The notes under the pieces: model-generated | Told to the model about the DNA's origin: nothing | The model's database searches: none | What the model saw: the letters and a program-made list of their open reading frames with translations, nothing else | Position numbers and translations under genes: made by a program | Shown: positions 6,885 through 13,620 of the stretch, piece after piece | Layout of the letters: the number at the start of each line of letters is the position of its first letter | How positions within the stretch are numbered: position 1 is the stretch's first letter | Assembly: GCA_035622315.1 (NCBI GenBank) | Contig: DASPVP010000006.1 | Span: 1 to 21,013, forward strand | From: JAJPHJ01 sp035622315 | Lineage (GTDB): Bacteria > Vulcanimicrobiota > Vulcanimicrobiia > Eremiobacterales > Eremiobacteraceae | Direction of reading: 5' to 3' | Length of the DNA: 21,013 nt

Positions 6885-7769
6885 TTAGACCTTCAGCTCG
6901 ACCTTCTCGAGCGCCAACTTGGTGCTCACCACGTGACGATTGAGGCGAAGCTCTTCAGGTTCGAAACCGAACGCGAGTCCGAGCAGCTGCGGCAGGTGGA
7001 AGATCGGCGTCCCGATCGGCTCTTTCAGGATACTCTCAGCATCCGGCTGTTGACCGTCGAGGTTGAGGTGGCACAAGGGACACGGTGTCACAAGCACGTC
7101 CGCGCCTTTGCTTTTGGCTTCGAGCAAGTGCTTGCCCGCCATCTTGAGCGACGCATCTCGATTGAACGTCAGCATCGGGAAGCCGCAACATTTGCTCTTG
7201 CCATGATACTCGACCGGCGTCGCGCCCACCAATTCGATGATCTGTTCGAGGTACGTCGATCGTTCCGGCTTCTCGCGCAGACCGAGGTGTTCTTCGGGCC
7301 GCAGGATGTAGCAGCCGTAGAAGGGCGCGACCGCAAGACCAGTAAGACGCCGCTTGACGAGCGGACGTATCTTGTCCAAGCCGATGTCCTCGACCAACAT
7401 CCACAGCAGATGCTTGACTTCGGTCGTCGCCCCGTACTGGAAGCCGCTCTCGAGGAGCGTGCCGTTCACACGCTGCAGCAGTTCCTCGTCGTGCGCGAGC
7501 TTGTATTGCGCGCCGCTGAGTACGCCTTGGCAGGTGCTGCAGATGGTCATGAGGGCCGCACCTTCACGTTCGGCCATGGCTAGCGTCAGGGCGTTTAAGG
7601 AGTAGGCGAGATCAGGGTTTTGCTCCGTGAGCACGCCCGCGCCGGTGCAAGGCGCCTCGTAGAGCTCCGCGAGTTCGAGCCCGAGCGTCGGTGCGATCTT
7701 CTGCATCGAAACGTAGAGTTCGGGGCAAGCCCCTTTGGAGACGCAGCCGGGCCAGAATGCAACCTTCAT
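6885..7769 (-). CDS. sdhE: HdrB/SdhE-like CCG-domain subunit of non-classical succinate dehydrogenase/fumarate reductase
   Basis: A 294-aa protein with two cysteine-rich CCG-type domains, as in heterodisulfide reductase subunit B and the SdhE/MfrE subunit of class E succinate dehydrogenases. Domain 1 has C9, C41 (PCTGAG) and C77-STC-C80. Domain 2 has C153, the intact C194-C195-G196 and C230-PL-C233. The first domain has Thr where the second Cys of CCG is expected, while the second is complete and could hold a noncubane [4Fe-4S] cluster. There are no transmembrane helices; membrane contact would be peripheral through amphipathic parts. It takes the place of the SdhC/D anchors, passing electrons to or from quinone or a thiol carrier. 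It lies 69 bp after sdhB with a hairpin repeat in the gap. HdrB itself is the alternative name, but the context next to sdhA and sdhB favours SdhE. Confidence 0.85.
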   Translation of the reverse strand: MKVAFWPGCVSKGACPELYVSMQKIAPTLGLELAELYEAPCTGAGVLTEQNPDLAYSLNALTLAMAEREGAALMTICSTCQGVLSGAQYKLAHDEELLQRVNGTLLESGFQYGATTEVKHLLWMLVEDIGLDKIRPLVKRRLTGLAVAPFYGCYILRPEEHLGLREKPERSTYLEQIIELVGATPVEYHGKSKCCGFPMLTFNRDASLKMAGKHLLEAKSKGADVLVTPCPLCHLNLDGQQPDAESILKEPIGTPIFHLPQLLGLAFGFEPEELRLNRHVVSTKLALEKVELKV

Positions 7770-7787
7770 TACTTACTCCGTTGTGGC

Positions 7788-7813
7788 GGGGCGACTTCGC
7801 AGTCGCCCCCTAC
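7788..7813. repeat. Hairpin repeat, GTAGGGGGCGA family, copy 3 (between sdhB and sdhE)
   Basis: A perfect 9-bp stem, GGGGCGACT (7788-7796) with AGTCGCCCC (7801-7809), has loop TCGC and then CTACA. The minus strand reads TGTAGGGGGCGACTG, the same family and same orientation as the copies at 745 and 777. The compensated base change in the stem (C-G here, T-A there) shows the hairpin itself is conserved. Inside an operon it could stabilise the sdhAB mRNA or attenuate sdhE. Confidence 0.75.
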
Positions 7814-7838
7814 ATTGCGCTTGCGGTAGGCGGCCAAG

Positions 7839-8840
7839 TTATTTTATCCCGCCCAGGCGCTTGAAGATGTTCTTGATCCGCTCGAGATGCGGGATCTTGT
7901 GATGGATGATCGGCGGCAATTTCCCCGCTTTCAGCATGTTGAAGGCGGCGGGCAGCGACGCGAGCTGCGCGCGCACGTTGAAGAGGCCGAACGACTTCGG
8001 CATCAAGGTCAATTCGTTGAGCCGCCCACTATCCCGCACGGAGTCGGCGAACGCTTCGGCGTGTCGGGTTCCGGCGTTGTTGGTGAACCCAGCCTCCACC
8101 GCCATCCGGCGCAGCTTGAGGATCTGCTCCAGCGGGGCGACGCCCTTCGGGCATCGGCTGACGCACTCGTAGCAGTGCGTGCAGTCCCAAACCCCGTCTG
8201 CCTCCGAGTACTCGCCCAACCGCTCGCTGGTCTTGTCGTCGCGCGGATCTGCTGTATAGCGATAGGCTTTGGCGAGAGCCGCGGGACCGACGAAGTTCGG
8301 ATTGACGGCGAACGACTCGCAATCCATGAGGCACAAACCGCACGAGATGCAGCTCACCTCTTGGATGAGGTTCTCCATGGAGTCGTTCGGGACGCGATAC
8401 TCCTCGCCGCTCGGTACTGGCGTCTTGTTCTCGAGCCAAGGTTTGACTTTGCGGTTCTTCTCCCAGAACGGCGTCATGTCGGCAACGAGATCGCGAATGA
8501 CCGGCATGGACGGCGGCGATTCCACCGTCACCTTGCCGTCTTTGGCGACGTCACGCAACTTCGAGACACAGGCCAGGCGCGCATGTCCGTTGACCCACAT
8601 GCCGCACGAACCGCAGATGGCGCTGCGACAGGCGCAGCGGACCGCTAAGCTCTCGTCTTGATACTCGCGGATGGTGATGAGCGCGTCGAGGACCATTGCG
8701 TGGTCGTCGAGCTCGACCTCGAAGGTCTGGTAACGCTTCTGCGGCGCCTGCTCGTACGGCGGCGGGTACGGGCGCGTGGCCGCGCCAGGCCGATTGGCCT
8801 GCGTCCTGTCGTAGCGTCCGACTTCGATCGTCCACTTCAT
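7839..8840 (-). CDS. sdhB: Succinate dehydrogenase/fumarate reductase iron-sulfur subunit
   Basis: A 333-aa Fe-S subunit, longer than the usual about 240. The [2Fe-2S] ligands are C71, C76, C79 and C91 (CRSAICGSCG with a later C). The other centres come from C164-IS-C167-GL-C170-LMD-C174 and C220-TH-C223-YE-C226-VSR-C230-PKG. The normal enzyme has C-x5-C at the second site for a [3Fe-4S] cluster. Here C223 is an added fourth cysteine, so two [4Fe-4S] clusters are likely, as reported for archaeal and MfrB-type subunits. About 90 extra C-terminal residues (RLNELTLMPKSFG onward) are basic and may dock SdhE. I chose ATG 8840, 2 bp after the sdhA stop, over the GTG at 8870, which would lie inside sdhA and has no ribosome binding site. 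Confidence 0.93.
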   Translation of the reverse strand: MKWTIEVGRYDRTQANRPGAATRPYPPPYEQAPQKRYQTFEVELDDHAMVLDALITIREYQDESLAVRCACRSAICGSCGMWVNGHARLACVSKLRDVAKDGKVTVESPPSMPVIRDLVADMTPFWEKNRKVKPWLENKTPVPSGEEYRVPNDSMENLIQEVSCISCGLCLMDCESFAVNPNFVGPAALAKAYRYTADPRDDKTSERLGEYSEADGVWDCTHCYECVSRCPKGVAPLEQILKLRRMAVEAGFTNNAGTRHAEAFADSVRDSGRLNELTLMPKSFGLFNVRAQLASLPAAFNMLKAGKLPPIIHHKIPHLERIKNIFKRLGGIK

Positions 8841-8842
8841 CG

Positions 8843-10522
8843 TCAATACGTCCGTTCTTGCGGGGGCCACTTGGTGATCGTGACCGGTTGATAGGTGATC
8901 TGCGGAGGTTGCCCATCATTGTAATGCAGGACGACGTGGCGGAGCCATTCGGCGTCGTTGCGTTGCGGGAAGTCCGTGCGGGAATGCGCGCCGCGGCTCT
9001 CGGTGCGCGTGATCGCTCCGTAGATCGTGGCCTCGGCGCAATCGAGCATGTAGCCGAGTTCGAGGACGAAGGTAAGCGCTTGGTTGTAGATGCGGCTCTT
9101 GTCGCCGACCGCGACCGAGCTGTAGCGGCGCTTGAGCGCTTGCACCCCGGCAAGCGCTTCTTCCAGACTGGCCTGGTCGCGATACACGCCCACTTTGGCG
9201 TCCATGAGCGTGCCGAGTTCGAGGCGCAGCCGCGCGTGCGTTTCACCCGTGTAGGGACGGGTCATGAGCGCTGCGATGCGCCGCTGTTCGGACGCGAGGA
9301 AATCCTCACCGGATGCGGTCGTGGACACCGACTTCACGTATTCCGTCGCCGCCTTGCCCGAGCGCCGCCCGAAGACGAGCGTGTCCAGCAGCGAGTTCGC
9401 ACCAAGACGATTGCCGCCGTGCACGCTCACGCAGGCGCACTCACCCGCGGCATAGAGACCGGGTATGGAGGTCGCTCCGTTCACGTCGGTCTTCACGCCG
9501 CCCATGATGTAGTGCATGCCGGGGCGCACGGGGACCGGATCCGTGATCATGTCGATGCCTAAGAAATCGAGCGCGATCTCGTGGATTTGCGGCAGCTTGC
9601 TCATGATCACGTCTGCACCGAGGTGGCGCAGGTCGAGCAGCACGTTGCCGTCGATGCCGCGACCCTCCGCGATCTCGATCGTCTCGGCGCGCGAGACGAC
9701 GTCGCGCGAAGCCAGCTCCATCATCTTCGGCGCATAACGCTTCATGAAGCGCTCGCCATCCCGGTTGAGCAAGAAGCCGCCCTCGCCGCGCGCCGCCTCG
9801 GTCATCAAGAATCCTGAACCTTTGAGCGTCGTGGGATGGTACTGCACCATCTCCATGTCCATGACCGGTGCGCCGATGCGATACCCGAGGGCGATCCCAT
9901 CGCCCGTGCAGATGAGCGCGTTCGTGCTCGGCTCGTAGACGCGGCCCATGCCCCCGCTCGCGATGATGACCGCTTTAGCCCGGACCAGGTTCAACTCGCC
10001 GCTCAACATGTCGATCGCGACGACGCCGCGACAGGTGCCGTCCGGCGCGTAGAGCGCGGTCGCGAACCACTCCTCGTAGACCTTGACGTCGGCTTTGAGG
10101 ATCTGATCGTACAGCGTGTAGAGCAGCGCTTGACCCGTGATGTCGCCTACGAAGTAGGTCCGCGCTTTTGACGCGCCGCCGAACGCGCGCGTTCCGAGCC
10201 GTCCCTCGTCATCGCGATAGAAGATGACGCCCATGTGCTCGAGCTCGATGATGTCTTGGGGCGCCTCGCTCGTCATGATCTCGACCGCGTCTTGATCCGC
10301 GAGATAGTCGCTGCCTTTGATGGTGTCGAACGCGTGGATTTCCCACGAATCGCCGGCGCCGATCGCGGCGTTGATGCCGCCTTGGGCGGCTCCCGAGTGA
10401 CTGCGGACGGGGTGGACTTTCGAGAGGACCGCGACGTTCGCGCCGCTGCGCGCGGCTTCGAGAGCGGCACGCATGCCTGCGAGCCCGGCTCCGAGCACAA
10501 CCACATCATGATCCAAAATCAT
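8843..10522 (-). CDS. sdhA: Succinate dehydrogenase/fumarate reductase flavoprotein subunit
   Basis: A 559-aa flavoprotein that oxidises succinate to fumarate or works in reverse. The Rossmann FAD motif is VVVLGAGLAGMRAALEA (8-24). H42 in VRSHSGAAQGG is the covalent FAD-attachment histidine. Substrate and active-site segments are QYHPT (227-231), TEAARGEGGFLLNRDGERF (241-259), HYIMGG (337-342) and the C-terminal FAD motif VHGGNRLGANSLLD (367-380). The length is slightly short of E. coli SdhA (588). The start is ATG 10522. No clear Shine-Dalgarno is visible in the 70-bp gap to the upstream cyclophilin gene. It is the first sdh gene, followed after 2 bp by sdhB. The direction of catalysis cannot be told from sequence. 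Confidence 0.96.
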   Translation of the reverse strand: MILDHDVVVLGAGLAGMRAALEAARSGANVAVLSKVHPVRSHSGAAQGGINAAIGAGDSWEIHAFDTIKGSDYLADQDAVEIMTSEAPQDIIELEHMGVIFYRDDEGRLGTRAFGGASKARTYFVGDITGQALLYTLYDQILKADVKVYEEWFATALYAPDGTCRGVVAIDMLSGELNLVRAKAVIIASGGMGRVYEPSTNALICTGDGIALGYRIGAPVMDMEMVQYHPTTLKGSGFLMTEAARGEGGFLLNRDGERFMKRYAPKMMELASRDVVSRAETIEIAEGRGIDGNVLLDLRHLGADVIMSKLPQIHEIALDFLGIDMITDPVPVRPGMHYIMGGVKTDVNGATSIPGLYAAGECACVSVHGGNRLGANSLLDTLVFGRRSGKAATEYVKSVSTTASGEDFLASEQRRIAALMTRPYTGETHARLRLELGTLMDAKVGVYRDQASLEEALAGVQALKRRYSSVAVGDKSRIYNQALTFVLELGYMLDCAEATIYGAITRTESRGAHSRTDFPQRNDAEWLRHVVLHYNDGQPPQITYQPVTITKWPPQERTY

Positions 10523-10592
10523 GTTTTGCGGGCGCGTTTAGACAGCGTGGGGACAAGCCCTGCGCACGGCTGTGCCGTTTGTCGTGCTGCGG

Positions 10593-11084
10593 CTAGGCCG
10601 GAAGCGGCTCGATCGTGACCGAGCGCATGACGTCGTCCGCCTGCACCTTGCGCGCGACGTCTAGCCCCGATGTGAGGTGGCCGAAGACGGTGTACTGATG
10701 ATCGAGGAAGTGCGCGTCTTCGGTACAGATGTAGAATTGGGAGCCGGCGGAATCCGGCGATTGCGCGCGCGCCATCGCGACGGCGCCGGCGTCGTGCAGG
10801 TTCTTATTGAATTCCGCCTTGAGATTGTAGCCCGGGCCACCCGTCCCGGTGCCTTCGGGGCATCCGCCTTGGATGACAAACCCGGGCACGACGCGATGGA
10901 ACGTCAGGCCGTCGTAGAACTTCGAGCGCGCGAGTTTGATGAAGGACGCGACCGTCACCGGCGCATCGTCAGGAAAGAACCGGAAGACCATCTCCCCGCG
11001 GTCCGTGACGATACGCGCCTGCATCGTCTTTGCCTGGCTTGTCAAGCTCAGCGTCTCTTGGGTGCTGGGCGGTTCGTGGGCCAT
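10593..11084 (-). CDS. Peptidyl-prolyl cis-trans isomerase, cyclophilin type
   Basis: A 163-aa single-domain cyclophilin that accelerates proline isomerisation during folding. Core motifs are FHRVVPGFVIQGG (62-74) with the catalytic Arg64, Phe69 and Gln72, then GTGTGGPGYNLKAEF, MARAQSPDSAGSQFYI (105-119) and FLDHQYTVFG (126-135). The tryptophan that binds cyclosporin in human CypA is Phe here, as in many bacterial forms. No signal peptide is visible, so it is cytoplasmic. ATG 11084 is chosen. ATG 11024 (MQARIVTDRGE) is a credible shorter alternative, since the first 20 residues are not part of the fold. The frame stays open further upstream, but that stretch covers the divergent promoter region. 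It is 70 bp upstream of sdhA in the same direction, so cotranscription is possible. Confidence 0.93.
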   Translation of the reverse strand: MAHEPPSTQETLSLTSQAKTMQARIVTDRGEMVFRFFPDDAPVTVASFIKLARSKFYDGLTFHRVVPGFVIQGGCPEGTGTGGPGYNLKAEFNKNLHDAGAVAMARAQSPDSAGSQFYICTEDAHFLDHQYTVFGHLTSGLDVARKVQADDVMRSVTIEPLPA

Positions 11085-11146
11085 ACCGGTGCTTTCTGTC
11101 CCTGTCGCAAGGACCCTGGCGATGCGAGAAGATGCGCGCGCCCGCG

Positions 11147-11176
11147 TTGACACTCGTGCAGAGACCATGATAGAAT
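11147..11176 (+). promoter_or_regulatory. Consensus sigma-70-type promoter (TTGACA-N18-TAGAAT)
   Basis: A perfect -35 TTGACA (11147-11152), an 18-bp spacer and -10 TAGAAT (11171-11176, one mismatch) lie on the plus strand, predicting a start near 11183. It is the best promoter match in the window and drives the only plus-strand unit in this half. On the opposite strand the same region holds TATCAT, which could serve the divergent cyclophilin gene. Confidence 0.75.
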
Positions 11177-11182
11177 CGGTGC

Positions 11183-11406
11183 TTGAAAGCTGTCCCCGCA
11201 GAGCCGCTGCGATGCCGTACGGAAAGGAGAGGCCGAATTGAACGATACGCGCACGAATGCCACGGTCTTCCTTTTCGCTGTCGGTATGGCGCGGATGCTG
11301 CCGCGTGCAGCCGAAGCTGGGGGTTTCGCATCCAGGTCGTGTAGGCGCTGAAGAGCGCCGCACGGACGTGAGTTTCGCGAAGCCCCTGCCGACGGCGGGG
11401 GCTTCG
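11183..11406 (+). ncRNA. Candidate structured leader or small RNA of unknown family
   Basis: Downstream of the promoter is a roughly 310-nt region with no recognisable gene. It can fold into three hairpins. First, a long interrupted stem spans 11198-11301: GCAG/CTGC, CCGC(T)GC/GCGCGG, GCCG/CGGT and a 10-bp CGGAAAGGAG (11220-11229) with TTCCTTTTCG (11268-11277), including G-U pairs. Second, GGCGCT-GAAG-AGCGCC is at 11344-11359. Third, a strong CGAAGCCCC/GGGGCTTCG stem is at 11378-11406 with an inner GCC/GGC. The last one has no following T-run. I tried riboswitch (cobalamin, TPP, c-di-GMP, fluoride), SRP RNA and 6S signatures by eye and none matched convincingly. The pairing was found by hand, without energy calculation. 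Confidence 0.4.
11238..11351 (+). CDS. Possible 37-aa leader peptide with TTG start
   Basis: A TTG at 11238 lies 6-7 nt after a strong GGAGAGG ribosome binding site (11226-11232) and opens a 37-codon frame ending TGA 11349-11351. The peptide begins MNDTRTNATVFLFAVGMARML and has no recognised domain. Part of the ribosome binding site is in the 10-bp stem with 11268-11277, which is inside the ORF, so translation and folding would exclude each other. The stop falls in the loop of the hairpin at 11344-11359. It may be a regulatory leader peptide or chance. Confidence 0.25.
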   Translation: MNDTRTNATVFLFAVGMARMLPRAAEAGGFASRSCRR

Positions 11407-11495
11407 TCGTTATGCTACCGATCGACGGCGAGAAACGGAGTGCGCTTTTTCGACACACTTGCGATGATGAACGTGATGAAGGGAGGTGAAATGTG

Positions 11496-11708
11496 ATGCA
11501 ACGATTCGGTCTGAGCGATGCCGCGCGACAGCGGCAGCGCGCGCTGCTGGCCGAAGCGGCGAAAGCGCGCCAGGTGGCGACGCTGCGCCGTTCTCGACAG
11601 CGCGTTACCACACGGGCTCGCGTCGCTCGCGCGCTACGCGCGGTGGGCTATGCGCTCCTGGATGCAGGACACTCGCTCGAGCCCGAAAGCTGGCGGTCGG
11701 CTCGATAG
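11496..11708 (+). CDS. Small arginine-rich protein, unrecognised
   Basis: A 70-codon ORF (ATG 11496, or GTG 11493) is preceded by GGGAGGTG at 11481-11488, the best Shine-Dalgarno in the window. The product is strongly basic (about one fifth Arg) and probably helical: SDAARQRQRALLAEAAKA followed by VATLRRSRQRVTTRARVARALRAVGYALL. That would suit nucleic-acid or ribosome binding, but no family is recognised. The start ATG overlaps the stop of a preceding frame as TGATG (11494-11498). That frame could encode the 10-residue peptide MMNVMKGGEM from 11464, which suggests translational coupling. A terminator begins 10 bp after the stop. The promoter, ribosome binding site and terminator together support a real gene despite no homology. 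Confidence 0.55.
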   Translation: MQRFGLSDAARQRQRALLAEAAKARQVATLRRSRQRVTTRARVARALRAVGYALLDAGHSLEPESWRSAR

Positions 11709-11717
11709 CTGACCGCC

Positions 11718-11753
11718 GGTTCGCACGCGCACGTCCGTGCGCCGGACCTTTTT
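11718..11753 (+). terminator. Rho-independent terminator of the plus-strand unit
   Basis: Two stacked stems, GGTTCG (11718-11723) with CGGACC (11743-11748) and GCGCAC (11727-11732) with GTGCGC (11737-11742), have loop GTCC and a 3-nt bulge. They are followed directly by TTTTT (11749-11753). It sits 10 bp after the small ORF and touches the stop of the convergent ABC exporter gene. Confidence 0.8.
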
Positions 11754-13573
11754 CAAATCGCGAGCTCCGAGCGTTCTTCCGACGCGAAGAACTGCGCCGA
11801 ATACAATGAAGCGTACAGGCCGCCCCTGGCCAAAAGCTCTGCGTGTTTCCCTGACTCGACGATCCGCCCGTGTTCGATGACGTTGATGACGTCGGCCCGG
11901 AGCACGGTGGACAGCCGGTGCGCGACGACCAGGCTCGTCCTGCCGCGCATCAGCGGCACGAGCGCCTCCTTGATCAACCGCTCCGACGTGGAATCGAGCG
12001 AACTCGTCGCCTCGTCCAAGATCAAAATCCTTGGATCTTTCAGTAAGACCCGCGCGAGCGCGATACGCTGACGCTCGCCACCCGATAGCTTGTGACCACG
12101 CTCGCCTACCACGGTCGCGAGACCTTCGGGCAGGTCCACCACCACATCGTAGATGTTCGCGGCCCTGCAAGCGTCGAGCAGCTGCTCGTCCGTGGCGCTC
12201 GGATTGCCGTAGCGCAGATTCTCCGCGATGCTGGCGTGGAACAGATATGTCTCCTGCGTGACGATCCCGATGTTGCGCCGCAGCGATGGCAGCGTGAGGT
12301 CGCGGATGTCATGCCCGTCGACGAGCACGCGGCCTTCTTGCGGGTCGTAGAAACGGGGCAGCAATTGCATGATCGTCGTCTTGCCTGCCCCGCTCGGGCC
12401 CACGAAGGCGACGAGTTCCCCCGGCCGCGCGTGAAACGAGATGTTGTGCAGCACCGGTCGATCGGGCACGTAGCCGAAGGTCACGCGATCGAAGACGATA
12501 TCGCCTCGCGCCGCCTGTAGCTCGATGGCGTCGGCTCGCTGTGGCGCTTCCGGCGTCATGTCGAGGTAGTCGAAGATCCGCTCGAAGACAGCGAACGCGC
12601 TGATGAGCTGCACTTGCACGCCGACGAGCGCGGAGGCGGGACCGTACAGCCGCGCCAGATACGCCACGAAGGCCACAATCGTGCCGACGCCGAGCCCTTG
12701 CGTGATGGCGAACCAACCGCCTGTCAGCCAGACGATTGCGGGTCCTACCACGACGAGCGCGCCGACCAGCGCGATGAACCAGCGGCCCACGAGAGCGAGT
12801 TTGACCTCGAGATGCATCAGATCGGTGCCGGCTTCATGAAAGCGGGCCGCTTCCTCGCGTTCGCGCACGAACGACTTCATGAGCGTGACGCCGGAGAGGG
12901 AGAGCGTCTCTTGCAGCAGACTCTCGATGCGATCGCGCGCCTCGCGCGTGCGCTTGCGCACGGTGAACATGGTGCGGCCCACTGGTCCAAGCGGGATGAC
13001 CATCAGCGGCACGACCACGAGCGAGAGCAACGCCAGCCGCCAGTCGAGCAAGAAGATCGCGATGAGCGTCGTCGCGATCACGATCACGTTCGTCACGATG
13101 CTGACGAAGGTCCCCGTGATCACGCTGTCGATGGCGTCGACGTCGCTCGAGACGCGATTCATGATCTCGCCCGTCTTCGTCGAGGTGAAGAACGAGAGCG
13201 ACATGCCGTGCAGATGCTGGACGAGCGCGTCGCGCATGTCGCGCATGATGCCCTCGCCCACGTACGAGTTCAAGAACCCTTGCCACGCTCCGATGGCGGC
13301 GGCCACGAGCGCCGAAGCCACCATGCCGCCCACCAAGAGGTAGAGCAGGTGCAGGCTCTTGTGGGCGATGGCGCCGTCGATGATCCACTTCGTGAAGAGC
13401 GGCGGCAGTTGCCCGAGGATGCTCGTCACGAGGATCGCGAGGAGGATGAGGGTCTCTTGGCGCCAGTAGGGCCAAAAATAGGTCGCCATGCGGCGCCAGT
13501 CGATGCGCTTGGGGTGCTTGCCCTCGCCCAAGCTCATTGAGGCCATGATGTGCCAAGGAGATCCGCCGAGCAT
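11753..13573 (-). CDS. ABC exporter, fused transmembrane and ATPase domains (MsbA/multidrug type)
   Basis: A 606-aa half-transporter that would act as a homodimer in the membrane. The type 1 exporter membrane domain (about residues 35-335) has six predicted helices, for example TLILLAILVTSILG, VIVIATTLIAIFLL and LALLSLVVVPLMVIPLG. The ATPase domain has Walker A GPSGAGKT (392-399), Q-loop Q440, signature LSGGERQR (496-503), Walker B ILILDE (516-521) and H-loop AHR (551-553). All catalytic residues are present, so the pump should be active. The substrate (lipid, drug or peptide) is unknown. The start is uncertain: ATG 13573, 13546 or 13537 all precede the conserved IDWRRMATYFWPYW, and none has a good ribosome binding site. 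The stop overlaps the terminator of the convergent small unit. Confidence 0.93.
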   Translation of the reverse strand: MLGGSPWHIMASMSLGEGKHPKRIDWRRMATYFWPYWRQETLILLAILVTSILGQLPPLFTKWIIDGAIAHKSLHLLYLLVGGMVASALVAAAIGAWQGFLNSYVGEGIMRDMRDALVQHLHGMSLSFFTSTKTGEIMNRVSSDVDAIDSVITGTFVSIVTNVIVIATTLIAIFLLDWRLALLSLVVVPLMVIPLGPVGRTMFTVRKRTREARDRIESLLQETLSLSGVTLMKSFVREREEAARFHEAGTDLMHLEVKLALVGRWFIALVGALVVVGPAIVWLTGGWFAITQGLGVGTIVAFVAYLARLYGPASALVGVQVQLISAFAVFERIFDYLDMTPEAPQRADAIELQAARGDIVFDRVTFGYVPDRPVLHNISFHARPGELVAFVGPSGAGKTTIMQLLPRFYDPQEGRVLVDGHDIRDLTLPSLRRNIGIVTQETYLFHASIAENLRYGNPSATDEQLLDACRAANIYDVVVDLPEGLATVVGERGHKLSGGERQRIALARVLLKDPRILILDEATSSLDSTSERLIKEALVPLMRGRTSLVVAHRLSTVLRADVINVIEHGRIVESGKHAELLARGGLYASLYSAQFFASEERSELAI

Positions 13574-13620
13574 CTATGCTACTTGGCGGTCGGTGCTCCC
13601 GGATTCCCGCAAAGAGGGGG

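Noticed and set aside
6807..7583. Plus-strand open frame opposite sdhE
   Set aside because: It is antisense to a gene with ordered cysteine motifs, and has no ribosome binding site or domain.
11085..11363. N-terminal extension of the cyclophilin frame
   Set aside because: It has no cyclophilin or signal sequence and would run across the divergent promoter and leader. ATG 11084 or 11024 is adequate.
11378..11406. Strong hairpin as a rho-independent terminator
   Set aside because: There is no T-run after the stem (TCGTTATGC). It is better treated as part of the leader; the true terminator is at 11718-11753.
11257..11496. 79-codon plus-strand frame across the leader hairpins
   Set aside because: There is no ribosome binding site at its first ATG and the sequence is random in character. 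Only its last 10 codons are kept as a possible mini-peptide.
12614..13540. Plus-strand open frame of about 300 codons opposite the ABC exporter
   Set aside because: The His/Glu/Arg-rich low-complexity product has no family features, and the opposite strand encodes a complete ABC exporter.
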